A stretch of DNA of 20,905 nucleotides from Fragilaria radians (lineage: Eukaryota > Bacillariophyta > Fragilariophyceae > Fragilariales > Fragilariaceae): assembly GCA_900642245.1 (NCBI GenBank), contig CAAAJI010000294.1, forward strand, positions 49,685 to 70,589, in the 5' to 3' direction. Below are positions 1-9,749 of the stretch, in pieces; position 1 is the first letter of the stretch, and every line of letters starts with the position of its first letter. The notes beneath the pieces are model-generated. The model did no database searches and was not told the origin of the DNA. It saw only the letters and a list, made by a program, of their open reading frames with translations. Position numbers and translations under genes: made by a program.

Positions 1-2304
1 GGATGAGTCGCTCATGAGAGAAGCGACAAAAGATGATGAGTTGACCATCTCAGCCAGTGTCCATCCCCTTCCTCTCACTAAAGCAGAGGTCAGTTTGGGT
101 AAGGCTGAAGATGCCTTCAATGCATGGTTCTTGGTTGTCTTGTCGTTCCCTTTCATCGCTGGAACATTTGGAACCTTTATTGTGAACGAAAGGTCAACGA
201 AAGCAAAGCATTTGCAGACAGTTGCAGGCGTAGAGCCTATTTCCTATTGGACATCCTCCTATCTCTGGGATATCATGAATTATCAACTTCCTCTTGTAAT
301 TACTATCATTTTGATGTTTGCGTTCGACGTTGATGCATTTACCACCAGTGAACGTGGTGTCGTCGGAGGAACAATTATCACATTAATCTTGTATGGTCCT
401 GCCGCTGCTGGATGCACGTATTGTATGACATTTGCTTTTTCATCCGCTTCGATGTGCAACTTATTCGTCATTATTTTCAATTTTATTATTGGCATGGCTG
501 GACCCTTAGTAACTTTTATCCTTCGTATCATTGGAGACCCCAGCTCATCAAATAATCCCAGTTTGATCACTGCTGCAACGGCAGTTGAGTGGATGTTACG
601 TTTCATCCCCTCTTTCAACCTTGGGAGTGCTTTGCTAAAGATTATCAGCATGCAAACATTAGAGGCGTTTGCGGGAAGGCCAATTACAGTTTGGGATGAG
701 AAAGCAATTCTCTACGAAGTAATCTTTCAAGCCATTTGGTGTGTTGTTTACATCATTCTTGCAATGAATATCGATCGTTGGTCAACAAATCCAAGGATTG
801 TGGGACTTTGGCAATCTTTCTTACGCGCAATATCATGTCGTTGGTTGTGCATGAGTCAAAAACAAAACTTAGAAAATGCAAATAACATTGCAACTCTTGA
901 TGAAGATGTTATCACGGAGAACAAACGTGTCGCAGCGGGAGATGCGAACGATGACTTGATTGTGATTGACAAGCTGACTAAAATCTATGACAATGGTAAA
1001 GTGGCAGTCAATGATCTCTCCCTGGGAATTCCTCCAGGTCAATGTTTTGGCTTGCTCGGAATCAACGGTGCTGGGTAAGTTATGCCTGAAATGAGGATAT
1101 ATTTGACATGCAATCTTGTATAGAGTTACCCAATGATTATCTCAATCAATTTTTTCTTTCTTTCAGCAAAACAACGACAATGGGAATTTTGACTGGAGAA
1201 TTTCCACCAACCAGTGGCGATGCCACTCTGGCTGGATTCAGTGTGACACGAGAGCCTCAAAAGACTCGTCGTCGAGTGGGATATTGCCCACAATTCGATG
1301 CTCACTTTTCGAACATGACAGGACGAGAACATGTGGAGCTTTATGCTGCAATTAAGGGTGTTCCCTCCAATTTAGTTTCAAAGGCTGTGGATCAGAAATT
1401 GGCAGAATTGGGCTTGAGTGATTTTGATAGTAAACGAGTAAGCTCCGGTTACAGTGGTGGCATGAAGAGAAAGCTTAGTGTTGCATGTGCCACCATTGGA
1501 CAACCTCAATTGGTGTTTTTGGATGAGCCCTCTACCGGTATGGATCCTGTGGCCAGGAGGGATCTCTGGGCTGTAATTTCCGAGATGGTATCTGGTGGTT
1601 CGATTCCAGATGAAGAGCGTACCAGTGTAATTTTGACTACACATTCCATGGAAGAATGTGAAGCTCTATGCCCAAGAATTGGAATTATGGCCAATGGACG
1701 TCTGAGCTGCTTAGGATCTGCACAGCATTTGAAGACTCGCTTTGGTCAGGGATTCCAAGTTGAATTGAAAACAAAGAGTGTGGATCCGACGGATGAAGAT
1801 TATTTAGAAATTTTGAGAAAACTGTTGTCATTCTTGGGATCCTCGCAAGATACTGAAGCGGGTGTTATTCCAGAAGTACATGTAAATCTTGCACATGCTC
1901 ACAGCGCATTGAGAAACCTTACGAATGATGATTCCTTGTCCAGCAAAGTCACGCTCGAGGATCCCACAGGCTATGTGATATTCAAGGCTGTATCATCTGC
2001 ATTGGGCTGTTCCTTGGAAGAGTTGTCATCTTTCGCATGCTCCGAACTCCGAATGGTTGCATTGGATAAATTTTTCGAAAGTTACTTTCCTGTGTTTGTG
2101 CTGCGTGAGCGACAGGATACCAAGGCTCGATATGAAGTGGCTTCTGCCGGAGTACGAATCTCGTCCATCTTTGCCAAACTTGAGGCTGAGAAGGATAATC
2201 TTCGGTTATCCGATTACGGTGTATCCCAAACATCTCTTGAACAGGTTTTCAATATGCATGCTGCCGAAGCCGAGAAATTGAAACATGGAGGTAACGATTC
2301 GTAA
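1..2304 (+). CDS. ABC subfamily A transporter, C-terminal half (gene 1, left-truncated by window)
   Basis: Partial ABCA-type transporter, expected to move lipids or other amphiphiles across a membrane using ATP; the substrate cannot be read from sequence. The reading frame is already open at base 2. Exon A runs to 1074 and exon B from 1167 to the stop at 2302-2304, giving 736 visible residues. The first part holds the second transmembrane domain, with about six hydrophobic segments between roughly 120 and 780. The second nucleotide-binding domain follows: Walker A GINGAGKTT is split by the intron, Q-loop is GYCPQFD, signature is YSGGMKRKLS, Walker B is LVFLDEP, D-loop is STGMDP and the H-loop is TTHSMEE. 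The regulatory-like tail contains the ABCA motif YGVSQTSLEQVF and ends GGNDS. No frame break is visible. It is a close paralogue of the gene on the opposite strand at the right edge. The N-terminal half, promoter and start lie outside the window. Confidence 0.93.
1075..1166 (+). other. Intron in ABCA gene 1 (92 bp, phase 2)
   Basis: The donor GTAAGT begins at 1075, immediately after GG. The acceptor is a T/C-rich tract ending TTTCAG at 1166. Splicing makes a GGC glycine codon followed by AAA ACA ACG and restores the Walker A motif. Without splicing the frame ends at TAA 1076-1078. The equivalent intron in gene 2 lies at the same codon and phase. Its 5' part is alignable (GTAAGTNATGCCT) but the rest has diverged far more than the exons. 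Confidence 0.93.
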
Positions 2305-3306
2305 AACTCTTCATTGTTTATTAGTATTTTTCTTTACTACGTGATTGGAGAGTGTTTGAAAGAGCTATGGCTTCTCTGTGTAAAATCGGAAACAAGTTTA
2401 GGTTTTTGGATTTAGAAAACTTTATTTTGAGCTTTCAATATAAATACATGGTTACAAAACATACCTACATTTTATTTTGTGCTGTTAGTATCCTATTGGT
2501 ATATAACCTAATGTTCAAGGAAGAATAATTTTTGCAAGAGTTTCAAGGTTAGTGGAGGCCAGTTTCCCCCCTTTTTATGTATATACAATACTTCCGGTGT
2601 TAATGTTTTGATGAAAGTATTTTGGCAATACTACGTGCTTCAAATTACAAATTGAATAGATAAAACTCATGTGCTGCAGCTGCTTTGTCTGATGGCGTCA
2701 AAACGTAACGCCGAAAAGATTACGCGTTAGACAAAAATGGAACTCGATTATACTGCCATCTTGATTGATGCAAGACCCCATGTGAAAATGTGATATCGGA
2801 TACTATTTGTGTAGAAATTAAGAAGTATTCGATGCCAGTAGTCATAGAAAAGTTAAACAATAAGCAATATTAAAAATTCCACAGTTGGGACTACCAAATT
2901 CACAATTAGTCCTACCTTTATACTCACTTGAAGTCATGAACCTCCAGGTGTGGTGTCTGTGTCATACAATAAACAAGATGCTATTATTATGTTTAAACTT
3001 GCATCCATTCAAAGTGGTTTTTGTTTTTATCATGGGGTACAAAGTGTATTAGCTAAACATGTTATCAAGATACTGAAGCCATGAAGCAAGCAAGGATGGA
3101 ACTTCATCTAAGTCCACTTGAAAGTGAACCAAAGAAATTGTTGCAAAGTCCTCTTAACATACGTTGTAATTTTAATTGGCAATTATAGACTCCGGGGTAG
3201 CACCGCTTATTGTCGATACTTTCTCGCTTTTAATTGCCTAATACATCCACATGTTTCACACTACAGTAAGCTCTCTTCACATATAGTTTCCACTTAAGTA
3301 AAGGAC
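2305..3306. other. AT-rich intergenic stretch after ABCA gene 1
   Basis: About 1 kb without a supported gene. It should contain the 3' untranslated region and polyadenylation site of ABCA gene 1, but I cannot fix them. It shows no evident similarity to the region downstream of ABCA gene 2, so the paralogue similarity ends at the stop codon. The last few hundred bases may include decayed sequence of the adjoining copia fragment, but I see no readable motif. Confidence 0.5.
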
Positions 3307-4057
3307 TCATAAACAGGTGTAAACTGGGTTACCTTCAAAACCATAGCCTTTTAGGGTTTCAACAAGTTTCACATAGAATTGCCTGGCACTTTGCACCAAT
3401 TCATAGATGGTCTTCTTCAAAAGTAAGCATTCATCCTTTGATTCCTCCATGCCTGGTGGAATTTCCATGAAGATCTCAATGATCCTGGCCTTCAATTTCC
3501 ACAACATTTTTGCAATTAACCATACTCTAAAGGATGCATCATTCACGACTGGAGCGAAACTGTAATCAAAATCAACCCAGGTACTTGGCTCATGCTCGAA
3601 AGACTCTGTTTTGCTTGGCTCTAAACACCCCTTTACTCTTGACATATTGACGTCCAACTGGCATCTCTTCTTTGTTGACCTTCTTCCAGACTCCACGAAA
3701 ATGCATTTCTTTAGATTCTTTATGGGTGACTTCTCTCCATTTCAACCTGACATCTCCTTCTGGATGATTGAAAGCTTCATCAAATGTCCCTGGCTCTTGT
3801 GGTTGCTTCACCTTCATAAAGTCAGTGTCGGCTTGATCAACAATTGGTTCCCTTCTAGAATTGGAAGATTCAATAACTATAGAGGACTCAGGATTAAACC
3901 ATTCTTGCAATTTCTGATTTTCTCTGATGAGTTTTAAACTTATATCCTTCCTCTCATCTTGTTCAACAGTTTCTTTAGCTTTTGTATTGACTAAGATTGA
4001 ATCATCACCTTCAATATCATCATCCTTTTCATTATTGGGATCTTCCTTCACACACAA
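3307..4057 (-). pseudogene. Copia A: Ty1/copia pol fragment, linker plus N-terminal reverse transcriptase
   Basis: Two overlapping minus-strand reading frames (4057-3590 and 3696-3307) together resemble the polyprotein segment that joins integrase to reverse transcriptase in diatom copia elements, followed by the first part of RT. Readable landmarks are an acidic linker, a VWKKVNKEEMPVGRQYVKSK-like block, a YSFAPVVND block and KKTIYELVQSARQFY. A frameshift lies near 3600. The block that normally carries the first catalytic aspartate of RT, between the LKARIIEI and FMEIPPGM segments, is missing. The YVDD part of RT and the RNase H are absent; the fragment dies out near 3307 at GNPVYTCL. Its 5' end nearly touches the LTR-like repeat that starts at 4077. 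It is dead. It belongs to a different copia lineage from the two other copia remnants here, judged by its QSARQFY block. Confidence 0.85.
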
Positions 4058-4076
4058 GTCTTTACAAGTCTTATGT

Positions 4077-4662
4077 TGCTCTAAGCTGCTCTAAGACCTT
4101 TCACAAATTGTAAACTATGATCCAATAAAGTTACTTTTATCTTAGATCTTTTGTGAATCAATTGCAACGTGTTTCCTTGACCACATAGTCTCTTTAGCTT
4201 ACGTTTGAGATTCAACACTAAGCATTCAGACTTTGTGATCTTAGATTCACGACTTAGATGCATCAATCTTTTAATAGATTCCTGTTTGTTACTTAGGAAT
4301 CTGTAAGTGTTATTCCTACCGTATTGATATGACGGTCATGAAAAGATATTATGTGATCTTCTTCATTTATAAGCAATATTACACATCACTAAATTCATAT
4401 AAGACTATGTCTTTATTGAATTTGTGATTGGTACAGAAAGAATGGTTACATATGTGACGTATTCTAGATTTAGATGAGTAAGTATAACAATATTGTTTCT
4501 AGTAATATTTACTGTGTACTAACAATAACTTGGACTTGTCTCCAGTATCAGTACACTCACACATCTCTTTGTCTAGTAAACTATTGTAGTATTGCTAGAC
4601 TGTATTGCTTACAACCAATAATGTTAGGTATTATCTTAACAACTTAACTCAAAGGTATGTCA
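4077..4662. repeat. LTR-like direct repeat, left copy (~586 bp)
   Basis: It begins TGCTCTAAGCTGCTCTAAG and ends TATGTCA. It aligns along its length with 8179-8759 in the same orientation, with many identical blocks such as GTGAATCAATTGCAACGTG and small gaps. By eye the copies are roughly 83-85% identical. TG...CA ends and the copy number of two fit a pair of long terminal repeats. Element orientation cannot be fixed because no clear primer-binding site follows. The substitutions imply an old insertion. Confidence 0.75.
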
Positions 4663-4799
4663 TTCAACCCCAAGATTATACATAACCTGCGGGTAATTTT
4701 TGAGAGGAGAGGTTTGTCGGATATTTACTCGCTCTGTTTCTGAATGTAGATATTCCTTGTGAGCTTGAAAGTACATTCCCTTATGGCCTAATTTTCTAC

Positions 4800-5715
4800 C
4801 GTAGGTGCTTTCATCTTTTCAACTCTTGCTATGGGTTACTATCATATCAAATTGGATACGGATACCCAAATGCTATGTACAATTGTTTGTCCCTTGGGGA
4901 AAATATACCCATGGGCATCAAGATTGCCCCAGATCTTTTCCAAAACGTCATGTCAAAAATGACCCAAGATTTGGAATATGTCAAAATCTATCTTGATGAT
5001 TTGTTAATTCTAACAAATAACAACTTTACAGACCGCCTGACTACGTTAGAGATGGTACTAACAAGGCTCTCAACTGCTGGTATGAGATTCAATTCATCCA
5101 AATCAAAGTTCATTGCTGAACAGATTGGGTACCTGAGTTACTGGATTACCTGAAAAGCTATCCAACCAATGTATAACAAGGTGGAAGCCATTCTTAAGAT
5201 TCAGGCTTTGAAACCAGGAAATATTTACGCTGATTTGTTGGCATAGTCAACTACTATCGTGACATGTGGTTTTGCAGGAGTGAGTTACTAGCTCCTTTGA
5301 CTAGTCTCACATCAAGTAATGTCAAATTTGAATGGCTCCCAAGTCATCAACATGCATTTGACAAAATCAAAAAGGATATTGAGACTGAGGTGCTACTAGC
5401 ACATCCAGAGTTTGATAAACCATTCCACATATACACTGATGCATCTGATCATCAGTTGGGAGCAGTTATTATGCAGGATAAAAAGCCCATAGCCTTTTAT
5501 TGCAGCCCAAAGAAGATACACCACAACAGAACTTGAGTTGCTATCTACTATTGAAACCTACAAAGAATATGAAAATATCTTGTTGGGTTATCCAATTATA
5601 GTCTATAAAGGCCAAACAAATAATACCTTCAATGGGTTAAAAGCTTCAAATTGTGTTTTATGCTGGTTTGAGCTAACATGGAAAGCCGCCCCCAGAGCTA
5701 AGGTTGATACAATGC
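4800..5715 (+). pseudogene. Ty3/gypsy pol remnant: reverse transcriptase and RNase H
   Basis: Broken gypsy-type polymerase. A GYYHIKLD block lies at about 4834-4857, a PWGKY block in a second frame near 4892, and PMGIKIAPDLFQ in a third frame near 4905, so two frameshifts fall within some 60 bases. The active-site motif survives as YLDD near 4989. An in-frame TGA at 5151-5153 interrupts the connection region. The RT thumb/RNase H part follows from 5264, with a TDAS RNase H motif near 5435. A further frame change occurs near 5520, and the last recognisable block (NNTFNGLKAS) ends near 5660. No integrase, gag or protease belonging to it is visible. Downstream is copia, not gypsy. Confidence 0.88.
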
Positions 5716-5869
5716 TATGATTGAATATCAAAGAGCAAAAGTTGTATATAAATGTGATGCTTATAAATAAAAAGAAATTCCTAATCACGGTCACAGAACC
5801 ACTCAATCTCACCCAACAGAGTTGCCTGAAAAACAAAACAAGAACCAACAAGATTTGCACTACAAGGTC

Positions 5870-7320
5870 AACTTGGGTTATCAAGATCCCGCGGATTTAT
5901 ATCGGTTACAGTGTATACTGGTCTACATAGCTCATTCAAGTCAATGACTCAAGAGTTTGCAGGAGTTGAAGTGGATGTCGGTGGAGCTAGTGATTATGTC
6001 CCAATAGTAGATGCCAAGATAAGAAGGATAAAAGAGACCTACAGGTGTGCTAAGCATGGGTTGCTCCAAAGTAAAGGATTTGTTGGCATATGCTGTTTCG
6101 CGATTGAATATCAGGAGGATATCATCACTATCCGAGAATGTATGTCCACAAGTATTGTTTACAGGAATGAAGATTGATTATAAAAAGGAACTCAATCTAT
6201 CGTTTGGAGACTATGTGGAAGTATAGAAGATTTGTGGATGAACATGGAGTTATGTTCCCGTGATGAAAAAGGCTATGTATGAATGTATTCAAGCAAGTTC
6301 AATGTGGTTTAAGCTACTCACACAAAAATTGGGTATGAGCATTGTCCTACTGACCATTGCGCAATGAGGAAGGTGAAAGAAGAAAGGATTTTCTTACTCT
6401 AATCTACGTGGATCATGTACTTGCAATTGTTAATGACAAAGAGAGGATGGATCTGAAGGAACATCTTGTTGGTATTATTGGTACGGTTCAGTATGACGCT
6501 ATTGATGAAGTATCTTACCTTGGAATGCAAGTTAAGATTGAAAAAGGAACTGATACCATTGACATGAGCAGCTATGTGACAACTCTTGTGAAGATATGCA
6601 TGTGACAATTGAATAATTGCCAGGAACAAAGGTTTTATTCAATGTTGATTCAAAATCACCAAATTAGAGGAGACAGAAAGGAAATGGTGTCACTCGGTGA
6701 CTGCAAAGTTGAGCCAGACCCGAAATATTGACCATAGTATGCTTTTTGTGTACAAGAGGCTACAGATGAGGATAGGAAGAAACTGTATAGAGTAATGGGA
6801 TATTTGAAGGGCACAATGGATCCTTGTTTGAGGCTAAAACCCAAGGGAATATTAAGGGTAGAGGCATACATTGACGTTTGCTGGTCATCCAGATTCGAAA
6901 TCTCATACAGGAGTGATAGTCTTAGTATCAGGATCCCTTGTTTATGTTGCTGCTAAGAAGCAAAAGTGTGTAACAAAAAGTCCAACAGAGGCAGCATTAG
7001 CTGGTTTGACGGATAACATTGGGCTAGTGGAACTAATTCATGAATTTGTGGAATTTGTGACAATGGAAAAAGTTCCAACTCCAATCATATACCAAGATTC
7101 CACATCTGTTATTAGTTTGATCACCAAAAGTGGTAGGATCACTAGGACTAAGCACTTGAGAGCGAGAATCCTTTTGGGAAAGGAGGCATTTGACAAAATG
7201 GAATTATCAATGTTCAGTATAAGGGTACTAAGGAGATGAAGACAGATGGATTAAGCAAATCTTTTGACCCTGGACAACATGGACACTTTGCAGTGTTTTC
7301 ATTCGGATAGAAAATGTTTA
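5870..7320 (+). pseudogene. Copia B: integrase, C-terminal reverse transcriptase and RNase H remnant
   Basis: Ty1/copia polyprotein fragment. From about 5911 to 6220 it resembles the integrase core of diatom copia elements (DAKIRRIKETYR, then SFGDYVEV read in another frame). Near 6225-6240 it jumps straight to the middle of RT (KKAMYECIQASSMWFKLL), so the end of integrase, the linker and the RT amino half are deleted. The RT active site reads YVDH instead of YVDD (near 6408). RNase H follows at about 6868-7290 with HPDSKSHTGV, KSPTEAALAGL and YQDSTSVISL. A frameshift precedes it near 6870, and a late TDGLSK block lies near 7235. Several in-frame stops occur between 6600 and 6870. It is clearly dead. 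Confidence 0.88.
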
Positions 7321-8178
7321 GACAACGTGTGAGCGCTGGAAAAAGTCACGAGAGGTACACTTATTAACTTACAGAGAGTACTGGATCAGTTGAAGGTAAG
7401 TTTTTTGCCTTTAACTTTTATCAGATCCGTTGTAAGGAATATTCTTGAGCAAAAAAGAGACCGTAGAGAAGGAGATGAACAGACCGTTGAGAAGAGATGA
7501 AAAAGATGTTATCAAAGAAGTAAGCTCATTCAGAGTGGCACATATTACCAACCTGAAAATATACCACCAAGCTTACCTGATAACACTACAAGCACGATGC
7601 AGAACGCATTAACATTGGAAGCCTTGAATGAGCATCAAAAGACTTTAGACAAGTCAAAGAATGATAGAGGCCTTAATTATTTGAAGCGGTTGAGCAGGTA
7701 AAAAGCCCTTCTCTTTACTTCTGAAAGCATTCACTTTCGCACTCAAGTTTCTACATATTTCACGTAATTTGCTAAATTTGGATACCACACATGTGTTCAA
7801 ACTTAACTTGTAATCAATTGTTCCAAAGTAGATGGAGTCCTCCTGGTGTGTGCAATGTAGAAGGATGAGATATAGTCTGTTTCGCAATCAAGAGTACAAC
7901 AGCAAGAAGGCCAAAGAATATAAAACGTCTGAGATAAGAATACAGGAAAACTCATTACTAAGACATAATTTTCCTGTAGGTGCATTATTGATTGGGGCGC
8001 TCTCAAAGTTAAAGAAAATTGGCTAAATTGAGAATGATGATGGCAAAGTTAGCTAATTGTGGTATTCCATTTGATACTAGGTGGCATTGAATGCATAGAC
8101 TAAACACAGAGCAAAGTGTTTGGATTTTCATTTCCCCCCCAAAAGGATGGTTGATAAAGAAGAGATAGATGGTTTGCT
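7321..8178. other. Region between copia B and the right LTR-like repeat
   Basis: About 860 bp with no recognised gene. Two frames in 7430-7701 read as possible coding remains (described separately). A 64-codon plus-strand frame at 7832-8026 has no recognisable features and is probably chance. Copia elements normally have only a short gap between the RNase H end and the 3' LTR, so this length is unexpected if copia B belongs with the repeats. Confidence 0.45.
7430..7701 (+). pseudogene. Possible degenerate coding remnant, unrecognised
   Basis: Two adjoining frames lack stops over about 60 residues each and look compositionally protein-like. One contains VEKEMNRPLRRDEKDVIKEV (about 7456-7515). 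The next frame contains PENIPPSLPDNTT and LTLEALNEHQKTLDKSKN, ending at TAA 7699-7701. If joined by a frameshift near 7530-7550 they would make a charged, helix-rich segment of about 85 residues. I do not recognise the family. It could be part of a retroelement, a captured host exon, or chance. Confidence 0.25.
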
Positions 8179-8759
8179 TGCTCTAAGCTGCTCTAAGAGT
8201 TTATACAAAATGTAAATTATGATCTAAAATGTTACTTTTATCTTAAATCTCTTGTGAATCAATTGCAACGTGTTTCCTTGACCATGTAGTCTCTTTAGCT
8301 TACGTTTGAGATTCAACACTTAGCATTTAGACTTTGTGATCTTAGATTCACAACTTAGATTCATCAATCGTGAATCTTGATAGATTCCTGTTTGTTACTT
8401 AAGAATCTGTAACAATTTTTCCTACTGTATTGATATGACGGTCCTGAAAAGGTTCTTCTTCATTTATAAGCAATATTAAGCATCACTAAATTCATATAAG
8501 ACTATGTCTTAACTGAACTTGAGGAAGTTATGTAAAGAATGGTTACTAATGTGACCTATTCTAAATTTAGATGAGTAAATATAAGAATATTAATTCTAGT
8601 ATTATTTAATATGTGCTAACAATAACTTAGGAAGTCTCCAGTATCGGTACACACACACATCTCCTAGCCTTAGTAATTAATTATTGTATTATTAGACTGT
8701 ATTGCTTACAGCCTATAGTGTTTGGTATTATCTTAATGAACTTAACTCAAGCTATGTCA
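8179..8759. repeat. LTR-like direct repeat, right copy (~581 bp)
   Basis: Partner of the repeat at 4077-4662, same orientation, starting TGCTCTAAGCTGCTCTAAG and ending CTATGTCA. Differences are scattered substitutions and short indels, including an extra segment near 8367-8375 and a short loss near 8452. Beyond its end the similarity to the left copy stops abruptly. Confidence 0.75.
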
Positions 8760-9749
8760 AAATGGCAAATAAAGTGCAGTCAAGTTTGATGTTAAGGTGC
8801 AAAACAGTCTAAAGGGATATCACTCATATCCAAGATCCCAGCGACAACATATTCCTTATTAAAGTGGAACGGCATTCTGTCTTTGACCAAGAACATAGCA
8901 ATGATAGCAGTGCTAGAGAATGCATGGAAAATCAGTGATGCCGCCTCCCCAAGTATTATAATGAATGATGGCCAATTTTTGATCTCGACCATCGACAAGT
9001 TATACTATTTTATAGGACACAGAATGAATGAATAATATGAGTTCACTACAGTTGCAGAGTTATGGGAATTAGCTTGATTAGAGCTATTGAATATAGATGA
9101 AATTAATGAGATTCTAAGTATTCAATAGTTAGGGACTATTGAGCAACTGTGGGTGCCATACACGCCGTGATGAGATTATACTGCAGATTTATTGTGAGAT
9201 TTGCTAAGTTTAAAATGTAGATTTAGACGCACGCTACATTCGATAATTTGCAACTAACTGTTAAACACGTCTTGATTTTTTAACACGTAATACATATAGG
9301 TCCTAAGATGTATGTATACAATAAGGTATACATGTTGCATTATTGCAAGTTTTGTTAATGTGAAAATATTTGTAAAATACCTAAGGAGTTATGGGGTAAC
9401 TCTGCATAATTTAATAACAGACTATGACCATGGATATAAGTTTTGTTTATGCTATTGATCTATCTCAAAGGAAAGATAAAATAGTTCTAAAATAAATGTA
9501 TGCTCTAAATTATTATTTTGTGTAAATTGTGAACCAACAATTTACTGTACTATTTTCTACCTTAGCGATAAAAGGATTGTTTTAAATACCGTTGCAAACT
9601 CCTTTCTGAACCGTTACGATATGCCAAAGATATTCTAACACATATCTTAACTTCTCTAACATTCCAAAGAATTAGCAATAATTGATCTTGTTTAGCGAGT
9701 TTCAGATAGCCTTGATAAAGGCAACTGAAAAACGACAATGCACCAAAAA
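8760..9749. other. AT-rich intergenic stretch, nothing recognised
   Basis: About 1 kb with no supported gene. A minus-strand frame (8992-8792, from ATG) starts just outside the right LTR-like repeat and has a hydrophobic stretch followed by KDRMPFHFNKEY. I do not recognise it and would not call it a gene. A perfect 10-bp inverted repeat (CTATTGAATA 9084-9093, TATTCAATAG 9119-9128) has a 25-base loop and no obvious role. Confidence 0.5.

Larger units (their letters stand above)
4077..8759. mobile_element. Candidate composite LTR element bounded by the two direct repeats
   Basis: The two LTR-like repeats enclose about 3.5 kb that contains, in order, gypsy RT/RNase H remains, copia integrase/RT/RNase H remains and about 0.85 kb of non-conserved sequence. 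Normal LTR elements do not carry both gypsy and copia coding modules, so this is either one element with another inserted into it, or a coincidence of neighbouring debris. The sequence TATGT occurs just before the left repeat (4072-4076) and at the very end of both repeats, so a target-site duplication cannot be claimed. I see no polypurine tract that settles the matter. Confidence 0.4.

Noticed and set aside
283..651. Minus-strand 122-codon frame opposite ABCA gene 1, with a similar one opposite gene 2 (18677-19045)
   Set aside because: It is the antisense shadow of the hydrophobic transmembrane coding region. Its conservation between copies follows from conservation of the sense strand.
7396..7423. 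GTAAGT...TTTTATCAG that looks like a tiny intron
   Set aside because: At 28 bases it is shorter than plausible for spliceosomal introns, and no reading frame continues convincingly across it.
7832..8026. 64-codon plus-strand frame as a gene
   Set aside because: No motif, no homology I can name and no codon pattern distinguishing it from surrounding AT-rich DNA.
4072..8757. TATGT before the left LTR-like repeat and at 8753-8757, as a 5-bp target-site duplication
   Set aside because: TATGTCA also ends the left repeat at 4656-4662, so it is more simply part of the repeat itself. No other matching 5-mer flanks the pair.
8792..8998. Minus-strand frame with a hydrophobic stretch as a small membrane protein
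   Set aside because: It starts at TTG (first ATG 8992), is preceded by a stop, has no recognisable family or promoter, and lies in retroelement debris.
9084..9128. 10-bp perfect inverted repeat as a terminator or transposon end
   Set aside because: It is AT-rich and short with a 25-base loop, has no flanking target duplication and no transposase, and is compatible with chance.
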